NCBI RefSeq assembly: GCF_007856155.1
Contig: NZ_CP042266.1
Location: forward strand, 4,836,001 to 4,900,000
Reading direction: 5' to 3'
Source of the DNA: Streptomyces qinzhouensis
GTDB taxonomy: Bacteria; Actinomycetota; Actinomycetes; Streptomycetales; Streptomycetaceae
Length of the DNA stretch: 64,000 bases
Below are positions 1 to 7,524 of this stretch, one piece after another. The notes under the pieces were generated by a model. It saw only the letters and a list, made by a program, of their open reading frames with translations. It was not told the origin of the DNA and ran no database searches. The position numbers and the translations under genes were made by a program. Each line of letters begins with the position of its first letter. Positions within the stretch are counted from its first letter, which is position 1.

Positions 1-374
1 CCTCGTACAATCCGCCGTCCCGGTTCCTGGAAGAGATTCCCGTACAGCATCTGGAGTGGAAGCGCACGGGCCCGATGGGTCCGCCCGCCGGTGCGTCGAA
101 GTCCTTCGGCGGTGGCTCCCGGCTGCCGTCGACGCCGTCGGCGAACGCGGGTGGCCGGCGTTCCGCCGCGTCCGGGTTCGCTACCGGGCGCGGGGCGTCG
201 GAGCGGCCGGTGATCGCGCTCGCGATCGGCGACCGGGTCACCCACGACCAGTTCGGCCTCGGGACCGTGGTCCAGGTCACGGGGGCGGGTTCGGACGCCC
301 AGGCGACGATCGACTTCGGGGACACCAAGCCCAAGCGGCTGCTGCTGCGGTACGCGCCGGTGGAGAAGTTGTAG
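1..374 (+). CDS. pcrA: C-terminal end of UvrD/PcrA-type DNA helicase (partial)
   Basis: The open frame enters from the left edge (frame of base 3) and stops with TAG at 372-374, so only about 123 C-terminal residues are present. It begins with YNPPSRFLEEIP, a block found just after the helicase core in actinobacterial PcrA/UvrD1. A Gly/Ser/Ala-rich linker follows, then a final domain (IGDRVTHDQFGLGTVV) of the Tudor-like type that ends PcrA and that in related helicases contacts RNA polymerase. The family is a 3'-5' superfamily 1 helicase acting in nucleotide excision repair and at replication-transcription conflicts. The catalytic motifs lie outside the window. Confidence 0.9.
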   Translation, partial: SYNPPSRFLEEIPVQHLEWKRTGPMGPPAGASKSFGGGSRLPSTPSANAGGRRSAASGFATGRGASERPVIALAIGDRVTHDQFGLGTVVQVTGAGSDAQATIDFGDTKPKRLLLRYAPVEKL

Positions 375-387
375 GACCCGGCGGGCC

Positions 388-411
388 CCCGGGCGGTAGC
401 CGCCGCCCGGG
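388..411. terminator. Hairpin between convergent pcrA and LytM peptidase genes
   Basis: Perfect 9-bp inverted repeat (CCCGGGCGG at 388-396, CCGCCCGGG at 403-411) with a 6-nt loop. It lies between the pcrA stop and the convergent peptidase stop and could serve both genes. There is no T-tract, as is usual in Streptomyces. Confidence 0.55.
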
Positions 412-423
412 CCGGCCGATCCG

Positions 424-1974
424 TCAGACCGGGTTCAGGCCCTTGCTCTGGAGCCAGACCAGCGGATTGACGTGGGAGCCGCCGTTCGGACGGACCTCGA
501 AGTGGAGGTGCGGGCCGGTGGAGTTGCCGGAGTCCCCGGCGTAGCCGATGACATCACCGGCCTTCACCTTGCCGTAGCGCACCTTCGAGGAAGCCAGATG
601 GCAGTACCACGTCTCGGTGCCGTCCGGCGCGGTCAGGATGACCATGTTTCCGTACGCCCGGTTGAACTGCGTACGGACCGTGCCGTCGGTCGCGGCCATG
701 ACCTCGGTGCCGTAGTCGACGGGGAAGTCGATACCCGTGTGCAGGGCCATCCAGTTGACACCGGACTGGCCGTAGTAGGTGCTCAGGCCCTTCTGCTGCA
801 CCGGCAGGGCGAACTTCGGGCGGAGCGCCTCGCGCTTTTTGGCCTCTTCCTCGCGTTTCTGCCGCTCCGCCTCCTGGCGGGCCTTCAGATCGATGCGCTC
901 CTGGGTACGGGAGGCGCGGTCACCGAAGTCACGGGCCTCGGCGCTGAGCGCGGCGAGCTGGGTGTCCATCCGGGAGTTCGCCGCGATCTGCTCCATGGAG
1001 GTATCGGCGGCGGCCAGGGTGGTGGTGTCCTCTTTCTGCTTCGGCTCGGCACCGATATCGCCGACGGAGGCGGCGGCGATGCCCGCCACCCCCATCACAC
1101 AGGCGGAGGGCACGGCGACGGTCAGCAGCGCCGAACGTTTGGCGGGGGTACGGCGCCGGCCGCGGCCGCCGTTGCCCGCGCGGCGCACCGGGCGCGGGGT
1201 GACCGGGGCGACGCCGGTGATCGAACCGTACGCGTGCTCGTCCTCGTCACCCTGGTGTTCCCGCGGCCCGTCGTGGCCGGGACCGGACTCGCCATGGTGC
1301 GGGATGAGGTCCTCGTCGACCACGGGAACGACGGCGGTCGCGTCGGCCTCGGTGTCGAGGGGCTGCGCGAGTCGGTCCATCAGCTCCGGGCCGAACTCCT
1401 GCGTACCGAATTCCTGCGCCGCGAAGTCTTGGGCCGGGAAGTCTTGGGCCGGGAAGTCCTGGTGTGTGCCGGGGAGTTCCTGCTCCGGCGCGTACTGCTG
1501 GGGTACGAGGGGGAGGGGTTCGGCGTCCGCCGCGGCCGTGTTCCACGCGGTGGCGTCATAGGCCCCCGACTCGAAGGAGGGCGCTCCCCATGAACCGGTG
1601 TTGTCATAGGCGTAGGCGGCGGCCGGGTCCTGGGCCGCGGCGTCCGCGGACCGGGTCCAGGCGGCGGCGTCCCACTGGCCGGTTGTGCCGTACGTCGACT
1701 CGTACCCGCCCCCGGAACCCTCGGCCCGGGAGGTGTCCCCTGCCGCCGGGTCGGCGCCCGGCGCCTCGTAAACGCCCGTGCCGTAGGAGTCGTAGCCGCT
1801 GTACTGCGCGGCGGCGGTCTGCTGGGAACCGGTGTCCCACTGAGCGGCGTCGTAGTGAGCGCCGTGGTCCGTGCCGGACTCGGGAAGAGCACCGAAGAGC
1901 GGGTCGGTGTCGTAGCTGCCGGTGGGGTAAGTGTCGTGGCCGACGTACCCGGCGTGGGCGTGCTGGTCGTTCAC
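424..1974 (-). CDS. M23 (LytM) family membrane-anchored peptidoglycan endopeptidase
   Basis: A 516-residue protein with a GTG start at 1974 (VNDQHAHAGYVG), chosen because GAGAGAAG precedes it and because related Streptomyces proteins begin this way; the frame is open further upstream. The cytoplasmic N-terminal third is Tyr/Gly/Asp-rich and low complexity, with a degenerate QDFPA pentapeptide repeat (DNA about 1394-1463). One membrane segment follows near residues 280-304, then a charged coiled-coil stretch (about 310-388). The C-terminal LytM domain (about 392-516) has the zinc ligands HTGIDFP and HLHFEV. The domain would hydrolyse peptide cross-links in the wall outside the membrane. All metal ligands are present, so an active enzyme is likely. 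Confidence 0.85.
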   Translation of the reverse strand: MNDQHAHAGYVGHDTYPTGSYDTDPLFGALPESGTDHGAHYDAAQWDTGSQQTAAAQYSGYDSYGTGVYEAPGADPAAGDTSRAEGSGGGYESTYGTTGQWDAAAWTRSADAAAQDPAAAYAYDNTGSWGAPSFESGAYDATAWNTAAADAEPLPLVPQQYAPEQELPGTHQDFPAQDFPAQDFAAQEFGTQEFGPELMDRLAQPLDTEADATAVVPVVDEDLIPHHGESGPGHDGPREHQGDEDEHAYGSITGVAPVTPRPVRRAGNGGRGRRRTPAKRSALLTVAVPSACVMGVAGIAAASVGDIGAEPKQKEDTTTLAAADTSMEQIAANSRMDTQLAALSAEARDFGDRASRTQERIDLKARQEAERQKREEEAKKREALRPKFALPVQQKGLSTYYGQSGVNWMALHTGIDFPVDYGTEVMAATDGTVRTQFNRAYGNMVILTAPDGTETWYCHLASSKVRYGKVKAGDVIGYAGDSGNSTGPHLHFEVRPNGGSHVNPLVWLQSKGLNPV

Positions 1975-2046
1975 CAACTTCTCTCTCGCCTCGGCAGCAG
2001 GACCGCTGGGTCTGGGGTCGTCGAGCAGTCGGAACCCAGAGGGGAA

Positions 2047-2100
2047 ACCAGTGGCGCGACTGTACCCGGCGGTATGCGGCGCCGACAATCTTCCACTGGT
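2047..2100. promoter_or_regulatory. Leader inverted repeat upstream of the LytM peptidase
   Basis: Perfect 8-bp arms (ACCAGTGG at 2047-2054, CCACTGGT at 2093-2100) separated by 38 nt, about 75-125 nt upstream of the GTG start. It could form a leader RNA stem or be a pair of operator half-sites. I see no ydaO (c-di-AMP) riboswitch signature here, although that class is known upstream of some actinobacterial wall hydrolases. Confidence 0.3.
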
Positions 2101-2295
2101 TTTGAGCGGTCAGGAAAGGGGCATTCGAGCGTCTTTCGGCGAGGCGTCGGGAGAGCTTTGGCCGTACGTTCGAAATTAGTTCGACAAACCGTCACCGGTT
2201 GTGAGGCTCTGCGCCGACCCCGGGGGCGGTAGGGGTGGCACGGGGTGGTCCGCCGGGGCACCGCACGCGTCCGGTCGGTGTCCGGCCGGCCCCGC

Positions 2296-3159
2296 TCAGG
2301 CGACCGCCACGGGCTCCCCGATGACGGACGAGGGAACCGGGACACCGTCCGCCGCACCGAGGACCGCCCGGATCCGGGCGGCGACGGCGGGATGGACCGG
2401 CAGGGCGAGATGACCGATCCCGGTCACCCGCACATTCTCCGTACAGAGATCGGGATGGTCGATCCTGGCCGTCTCGACCGGGTCCATCAACTGGTCCAGC
2501 TCGCTCCAGAAACTGATGAAACGGGTGCGGCAACCGGGCGCCGGGCGGCGCAGCTCCTCGATGACCGGCGAGTCCGGGCGCATCTGGCGCACGATGGGGT
2601 GGGCGCTGGCGAGCGGGGCGACCCGGGTGCCGGAGTGCGGGGTGCCGAGCGTCACCACATTCCGTACCCGCAGGTCACCGCCGAGACACTGGCTGTAGTA
2701 CCTGGCGATTAGACCGCCCAGACTGTGGCCGACCAGATCGACCCCGTCCCGGCCGGTGCGGGCGCAGACCTCCTCCACATGGCGCCCCAGCAGTTGGGCG
2801 GCGGCCCGGATATCGCAGGTCAGCGGCGAGTAGTTCAGACACTGGAGATCCCGCCAGCCGTGCCGGGCGAGGGAGCGGCGGAGCAGGACGAACACCGAGC
2901 GGTTGTCCACGAACCCATGAAGCATGATCACGGGCCGGGGCGGTGATCCGGCCGCGGGCGGAGCGGGGCGCTCGTCGGTCAGACCGGAGGGGTAGAGCAG
3001 CAGATGCCCGGCGAGGATCGCCAGCTCCAGGGCGTGCGCCCGCAGGGCCGTGGCGGGCAGCCGCAGCTCGCACAGCTCACGGAGCTGCTCCACCGTGCGG
3101 CGGGGGTCGGGGCCCGGCAGAGGGCCGAGATTCCGGGGGATGAAGGACAGAACCTGCAT
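2296..3159 (-). CDS. Lipase-like alpha/beta hydrolase
   Basis: A 287-residue protein. The ATG at 3159 is preceded by GGAGGT at good spacing. HGF (81-83) fits the oxyanion-hole strand. GHSLGG (144-149) carries the nucleophile Ser146, followed by a GTPHSGT block (172-178) typical of bacterial triacylglycerol lipase/esterase folds. Acid residue candidates are Asp222 or Asp226, and the catalytic His is likely His250 in GIGH. No clear Sec signal peptide is visible, so it may act in the cytosol or at the membrane despite the secreted-lipase-like core. It is divergent from icmB with about 300 nt between. Substrate unknown; an ester or thioester hydrolase is the safe reading. Confidence 0.8.
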   Translation of the reverse strand: MQVLSFIPRNLGPLPGPDPRRTVEQLRELCELRLPATALRAHALELAILAGHLLLYPSGLTDERPAPPAAGSPPRPVIMLHGFVDNRSVFVLLRRSLARHGWRDLQCLNYSPLTCDIRAAAQLLGRHVEEVCARTGRDGVDLVGHSLGGLIARYYSQCLGGDLRVRNVVTLGTPHSGTRVAPLASAHPIVRQMRPDSPVIEELRRPAPGCRTRFISFWSELDQLMDPVETARIDHPDLCTENVRVTGIGHLALPVHPAVAARIRAVLGAADGVPVPSSVIGEPVAVA

Positions 3160-3468
3160 GGGCCGACCTCCGTACCGGCATACGGGAGGCGACGCCGGCT
3201 CCCGGACGCCCTCGCGGAACCCCATCCGGTGTCCCCGTCCCGCATCCGCGCGAGACCCGGGCGGCTCCGTCGTACGGACCCGGAAGCGGCTCCTTCGGCG
3301 GCGCGCCCGCGCGGGGAGGCGTGTGCGCCTTCCGTCGCGGGTACGCCGCATATCGAACGTGTCCCACATGTGATTTCCCCCTCCCGGTCCACCGCGAAAC
3401 GACCGGGTACGGGATGCTGTGGATAACGATCGTTCACTCGGTGGCGCAGTGAGTGTGTGGAGGCAGAG
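3160..3468. other. Divergent intergenic region, lipase / icmB
   Basis: About 300 bp with no supported gene. It must hold both divergent promoters. Close to the icmB start there is an imperfect CACTC...GAGTG inverted pair (about 3436-3456) just upstream of the GGAGG ribosome binding site. Nothing else stands out. Confidence 0.4.
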
Positions 3469-3882
3469 ATGGGTGTGACCGGTCCGATCCGCGTAGTGGT
3501 GGCCAAACCCGGCCTCGACGGGCACGACCGCGGGGCCAAGGTCATCGCACGGGCACTCCGGGACGCGGGCATGGAGGTCATCTACACCGGTCTCCACCAG
3601 ACCCCTGAGCAGATCGTCGACACCGCGATCCAGGAGGACGCGGACGCGATCGGCCTGTCGATCCTGTCCGGCGCGCACAACACCCTCTTCGCGAGGGTGC
3701 TGGAGCTGCTGAAGGAGCGGGACGCGGAGGACATCCGGGTCTTCGGCGGCGGGATCATTCCCGAGGAGGACATCGCCCCGCTGAAGGAGAAGGGGGTGGC
3801 GGCGATCTTCACCCCGGGCGCGACGACGACGTCCATCGTCGAGTGGGTAACTACTACGTTGTCGCCGGGCGCCTCTCGCTGA
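3469..3882 (+). CDS. icmB: Cobalamin-binding small subunit of an acyl-CoA mutase (isobutyryl-CoA mutase type)
   Basis: A 137-residue stand-alone B12-binding domain. ATG 3469 is preferred over GTG 3457 because GGAGG sits 5-6 nt before it. The base-off/His-on motif DxHxxG is LDGHDRG (Asp17, His19, Gly22), followed by the SxL element (LSILSG) and the GGG strand ([10 protein letters not shown]). The length equals that of the small subunit of adenosylcobalamin-dependent isobutyryl-CoA mutase, which interconverts isobutyryl- and n-butyryl-CoA with a separately encoded large subunit. No large subunit is in the window, so the partner must be elsewhere. It could also serve a methylmalonyl-CoA mutase-like partner such as MeaA. 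Confidence 0.85.
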   Translation: MGVTGPIRVVVAKPGLDGHDRGAKVIARALRDAGMEVIYTGLHQTPEQIVDTAIQEDADAIGLSILSGAHNTLFARVLELLKERDAEDIRVFGGGIIPEEDIAPLKEKGVAAIFTPGATTTSIVEWVTTTLSPGASR

Positions 3883-3919
3883 GGGGCGGGGTGCGTCGTT
3901 GGTGGCGGGTGTCGCGTGT

Positions 3920-4160
3920 CCGGCCGCGGGCCGTTGTGGCTGGTCGCGCAGTTCCTCGCGCCCCCAGGTACGCGTCCTTGCCCCCTTGCCCCCGCGGTGG
4001 TCGGGTCGCGTTGCTCCGTGGGGTAGGTCGCCGACCTTGTCGGGTGAGCCCGGAGGCACCTACACCACGGAGCAACGGTCACCCATCTCCTGAGCCCCGC
4101 CGGCGTTTGAGGCGCAGGAGCCGCCCGCACCCTGCGGGCCCCCGCCCCCGGGGCCCGAGG
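3920..4160. repeat. Streptomyces-type dispersed intergenic repeats with long inverted repeat
   Basis: A non-coding 280-bp gap between convergent icmB and the DUF5691 gene. It contains two stretches I recognise as recurring in Streptomyces intergenic DNA: one around 3934-3963 (GTTGTGGCTGGTCGCGCAG core) and one around 4092-4128 (GCCCCGCCGGCGTTTGAGG core). Between them lies a 12-bp perfect inverted repeat (GTTGCTCCGTGG at 4010-4021, CCACGGAGCAAC at 4065-4076) extended inward by TAGG/CCTA. Likely a terminator or a mobile palindromic unit. Confidence 0.55.
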
Positions 4161-4162
4161 CG

Positions 4163-5782
4163 TCACGGCGCAAGCTCGTCCCGCATCGCCGCGCGCAAGC
4201 GCAACGTCGAGACCAGCCGGTGAAACGCCTCGGACCAGTACGTGCCGGCTCCGGGCGATGCCGACTCCGATTCCGCGGGCGGGCCCGTGAGGAGGTCGAG
4301 GCGGGCGGCCTCCCCGGGGTCGAGGCAGCGCTCCGCGAGCCCCATCACTCCGCTGAAGCTCCAGGGATAGCTGCCTGCCTCGCGGGCTATTTCGAGGGCG
4401 TCGACGACCGCGTGACCCAGCGGCTCCGCCCAGGGGACCGCGCAGACGCCCAGTAGCTGGAAGGCGTCCGACAGTCCGTGCGCGGAGACGAAGTCCGCGA
4501 CCCACAGGGCCCGCTCGCCTTCCGGCAGGGCGGCCAGCAGCTTGGCCCGCTCGGCCAGTGAAGACGTGCCGGGGCCCGCCTCCGGCGGATTCGCGGGGGT
4601 GCCGAGGAGCGCGCGCGACCACTCCGCGTCGCGCTGGCGGACCGCCGCCCGGCACCAGGCCGCGTGCAGTTCCTCCGCCCAGCCGTCGGTGACGGACAGG
4701 GCGACGATCTCCTTGGGGGTGCGGCGGTCGAGGACCCGTGGCCAGACCCCCAGCGGGGCGGCCTCCACGAGCTGCCCGAGCCACCAGGCGCGTTTGCCGC
4801 GGCCGGTCGGAGGCGCGGGCACGACGCCGTCGCGCTGCATCTCCGCGTCGCATTCGGCGGGCGGTTCGACCGCGATGGTGTCCCGTGCGGGGCCGGGGCG
4901 CACACAGGCCGCGGCGCGCTCCGCCATCCGCTGGGCGAACGCGGAGCGCGGCAGCGCGGAGAGCAGTTCCGCGGCGGTGGTACGGACATTGCGGCTGCGG
5001 TCCGCGAGGGCCCGCTCCAGGAACACCTCGTCCGCGGGGGACAGTCCGGTACGGAGGGTGTCGAGGAACATCAGCCGGTCCTCGGCGCGCTCCGTCGCCC
5101 AGGTACCGGACAGCAGGGCGAGCGCCCCGGCGGGGTCCTGGCCCCGGACGGCGTCCAGCAGTGCGACCCGCTCGGCGAACAGGCCTTCCTCCCAGAGCCG
5201 TTCCACCGCGGGGGCGTCGGTGGTGTCCGGGAGCAGGACGCCACCGCCCGCCGCACCTCTGAGGGCGAACTTCCACTCCGGGTTGAACCGGGCCAGCCAG
5301 AGTCCGCGCCCTCCGGCGAAGGCCAGTGCCTGGGGCCGCAGGTCCGCCCGGGCGCGGGCGGCGTCCAGCAGGGCGGGGAGCAGGGCCGCGGGGGCCCGGT
5401 AGCCGTGACCGTTGGCGGTGGCGAGCCACTGCGGCAGCAGCTCCGTCAGATCGGGCGCGGCACCCCGGCGGCCGCCCCCGGACGGTGCGGCCCGGTCCGC
5501 CAGAAGCTGCCCCAGCCTGCGGTGCGCCGCCCCGGGCAGCGCGGGCCGGGTGTCGGCGGGTGCGGGCTCCGGCCGTTCGGCCGGGCGCACGGGCCGCAGC
5601 CCGGCTCTGCGCCGCACGGTCAGGACCGCCGCCGCGTCGAGCAGGGCCGCGGACGGGTCCCCGCCCGGCTCCGTCACCACGGCCGGTGGCGGCCTGCGGT
5701 CCGTACCGAGCAGGGCGGAGGTGACCAGCTCCTCCCAGAGAACGGAGCCGGTGGGCTCGGTGCCGGTGCTGCTCTGCGACAT
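4163..5782 (-). CDS. DUF5691 family protein, HEAT-like repeats
   Basis: A 539-residue soluble protein of unknown function. ATG 5782 has AGGAGAGG just upstream. The N-terminus (SVLWEELVTSALLGTDRR) and overall make-up match the DUF5691 family that accompanies MoxR/VWA/SWIM clusters. The middle has helix pairs of HEAT type (for example LADRSRNVRTTAAELLSALP), suggesting a scaffold or adaptor surface. It lies 233 bp downstream of the SWIM zinc-finger gene on the same strand, the gap holding no gene, and is probably transcribed with it from the damage-type promoter at 7394-7416. I see no catalytic motif. An accessory role in the MoxR-VWA system is an inference from context. Confidence 0.7.
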   Translation of the reverse strand: MSQSSTGTEPTGSVLWEELVTSALLGTDRRPPPAVVTEPGGDPSAALLDAAAVLTVRRRAGLRPVRPAERPEPAPADTRPALPGAAHRRLGQLLADRAAPSGGGRRGAAPDLTELLPQWLATANGHGYRAPAALLPALLDAARARADLRPQALAFAGGRGLWLARFNPEWKFALRGAAGGGVLLPDTTDAPAVERLWEEGLFAERVALLDAVRGQDPAGALALLSGTWATERAEDRLMFLDTLRTGLSPADEVFLERALADRSRNVRTTAAELLSALPRSAFAQRMAERAAACVRPGPARDTIAVEPPAECDAEMQRDGVVPAPPTGRGKRAWWLGQLVEAAPLGVWPRVLDRRTPKEIVALSVTDGWAEELHAAWCRAAVRQRDAEWSRALLGTPANPPEAGPGTSSLAERAKLLAALPEGERALWVADFVSAHGLSDAFQLLGVCAVPWAEPLGHAVVDALEIAREAGSYPWSFSGVMGLAERCLDPGEAARLDLLTGPPAESESASPGAGTYWSEAFHRLVSTLRLRAAMRDELAP

Positions 5783-6015
5783 GGGCCTCTCCTGCGGACG
5801 CGGATGTGGATACGGAATGCTGACGTCGATGGGCGGTGCGCCGGGGCCCGGCGGGCATAGCGCGACTTGCCCGGACGGCCCTGCGGGCGGTGGGGCTCGG
5901 CGGGCCGCCCCGGGAAACGGGCGCCGCGGCCGGACGAGTGGATGCCGCCCATGGCCCCGGGACGGGCCGGTCGGCCCCGCAGCTCCGGGGCGCACCGCCC
6001 CGAACGGCCCCGCTG

Positions 6016-7386
6016 CTAGACGAGCGGTATCGGCTCGGGCCCAGCGGCAGGCGCCCACGCGGCGAGGGGGGTCGCCCCCGCATGGCCGCATTCGGCGAAG
6101 ACGGTGACCGGGCCGCCGCCGGACAGTGCCACCAGCTTCCACAGGCCGGGCCGGGAGAGCGCGGCGGGTGTCAGGGGGACGGCCGCGTCGCCGTTCGCGT
6201 CGGCCAGCTGCCAACGGGGGCCGGTGCCGCCGGGGACCGGCACCGGAACGACGTCCGTGAGCGTCACCGGCCAGGACTCCAGCCATGGATCGTCGCACAG
6301 GGCCTGCCCGTAGGCGTCGAGGGCGGCGGCCACCGAACCGCCCGGCGGCGGGGCGGCCGGGCCGCCGGTGAGTCCGGACTGCTCCCGCAGTTCGGCCCGG
6401 AGCTGCCCCGCGCCCGGATACGGCACCAGCACTCCCGCCAGCTCGCCCCCGACCGGCAGCGCGAGCTGCGGCGACCGGCCCGCCGCCCCGAAGGACAGCA
6501 GCAGCGCCGTACGCCCCGACTCGGCGCCGTGCACCCAGATGCGGCGGGTGGTGACCTTGCCGTCGGAGGAGTCGTACTGCGAGAGGATCCGCCAGCGGTC
6601 CCGCACCGGGGCCCCGTCGGCGGGCGCGTTGATCCCCACCCTGGTCCGGACGGTCGCGGCCAGCGGCTCCGGCAGCCGCTCCCGGCCCAGCCAGGCCGTG
6701 TCCATCAGATGCAGCAGCGCGCACTCCTCCAGCAGTCTCACCGGCCAGTCCCGGCCGGAGCCCGGGATCGCCCCCAGCTCCCGGACCCGCGCCGCCAGGC
6801 CCGGTGCCTGGGCATCGACCATCCGGGCCGCGGTCTCCTCCCACAGGCCGTAACCCGACTGCTCGGCCGAGGCGAGACCGCCGCGCAGCAGATCCGTCAG
6901 CCGCTGCTCCAGCTCGCTCGCGCCCGCCGAGATCCGCCCGGCCCGGCGCTCCGCCCGGCGGCGGGCGGCCTCACCGCCGGCGGCCCGGGCGGTGGATTCC
7001 CCGCCGCCCTCGTCCGACTGTCGCGCCCGCTGCTCCTCGACGCGTTCGCGCCGGGGCTCCAGCCACTGCCCCGCCCAGTCCGGGACGGTGTCCTCGGCCG
7101 CCGACCGGGCGTCACCGGCCCAGAGCAGCAGCAGCCCCAGCGCGTGCTTGCACGGGAACTTACGGCTGGGGCAACTGCACTTGTAGGCCGGGCCCGTCGT
7201 ATCGACGATCGTCTGATACGGCTTGCTCCCGCTGCCCTTGCACAACCCCCACACGGCACCGTCCCCGCTGCCCGTGCCGGACCACGGCCCGGCCGTCGCC
7301 AGCCTGCCGCCCGCTTTCTGTGACGCGGCGTCAGGAGCTAGTGCGAGCACCTGATCCGTCGTCCAACGAACCCCCGGTCCATTCAT
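6016..7386 (-). CDS. SWIM zinc-finger protein
   Basis: A 456-residue protein with a SWIM domain CxCxnCxH near the N-terminus (Cys70, Cys72, Cys79, His81 in YKCSCPSRKFPCKHALG). SWIM domains bind DNA or protein. The remaining 370 residues are alpha/beta-rich with an Arg/Glu-rich helix (about 95-150) and no recognised enzyme motif. ATG 7386 is strongly supported: the promoter -10 TACGGT on the minus strand ends only about 8 nt before it, so the mRNA would be leaderless or nearly so. The gene faces the MoxR operon and is likely co-regulated with it. Confidence 0.8.
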   Translation of the reverse strand: MNGPGVRWTTDQVLALAPDAASQKAGGRLATAGPWSGTGSGDGAVWGLCKGSGSKPYQTIVDTTGPAYKCSCPSRKFPCKHALGLLLLWAGDARSAAEDTVPDWAGQWLEPRRERVEEQRARQSDEGGGESTARAAGGEAARRRAERRAGRISAGASELEQRLTDLLRGGLASAEQSGYGLWEETAARMVDAQAPGLAARVRELGAIPGSGRDWPVRLLEECALLHLMDTAWLGRERLPEPLAATVRTRVGINAPADGAPVRDRWRILSQYDSSDGKVTTRRIWVHGAESGRTALLLSFGAAGRSPQLALPVGGELAGVLVPYPGAGQLRAELREQSGLTGGPAAPPPGGSVAAALDAYGQALCDDPWLESWPVTLTDVVPVPVPGGTGPRWQLADANGDAAVPLTPAALSRPGLWKLVALSGGGPVTVFAECGHAGATPLAAWAPAAGPEPIPLV

Positions 7387-7393
7387 GTCTCCG

Positions 7394-7416
7394 ACCGTAC
7401 GGGCCACCACTGACAA
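7394..7416 (-). promoter_or_regulatory. RecA-NDp (PafBC-type, DNA-damage) promoter of the SWIM gene
   Basis: Read on the minus strand: TTGTCAGTG (7416-7408), 8 nt, TACGGT (7399-7394). This is an exact match to the actinobacterial LexA-independent damage promoter consensus TTGTCRGTG-N8-TAnnnT. Transcription would start almost at the ATG at 7386. Confidence 0.75.
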
Positions 7417-7454
7417 TCCGTCGAAAACCTGCCCTGGCCTGCGGATACGGCCCG

Positions 7455-7477
7455 TTGTCAGTGGCGTGGTGCAGGGT
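7455..7477 (+). promoter_or_regulatory. RecA-NDp (PafBC-type, DNA-damage) promoter of the MoxR-DUF5682-VWA operon
   Basis: TTGTCAGTG (7455-7463), 8 nt, CAGGGT (7472-7477). The upstream element is perfect; the -10 differs from TAnnnT only at the first base. The predicted start near 7484 gives a 40-nt leader with GGGGGAG before ATG 7525. With the opposite promoter it forms a 10-bp inverted repeat (7407-7416 / 7455-7464). Confidence 0.7.
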
Positions 7478-7524
7478 GGAGAACAGCTCGGACCGACCAT
7501 GCGGAACGAAGTCGAGGGGGAGTC

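Noticed and set aside
1975..2230. ydaO (c-di-AMP) riboswitch before the LytM gene
   Set aside because: The conserved core elements of that riboswitch are not present; only an 8-bp stem was found.
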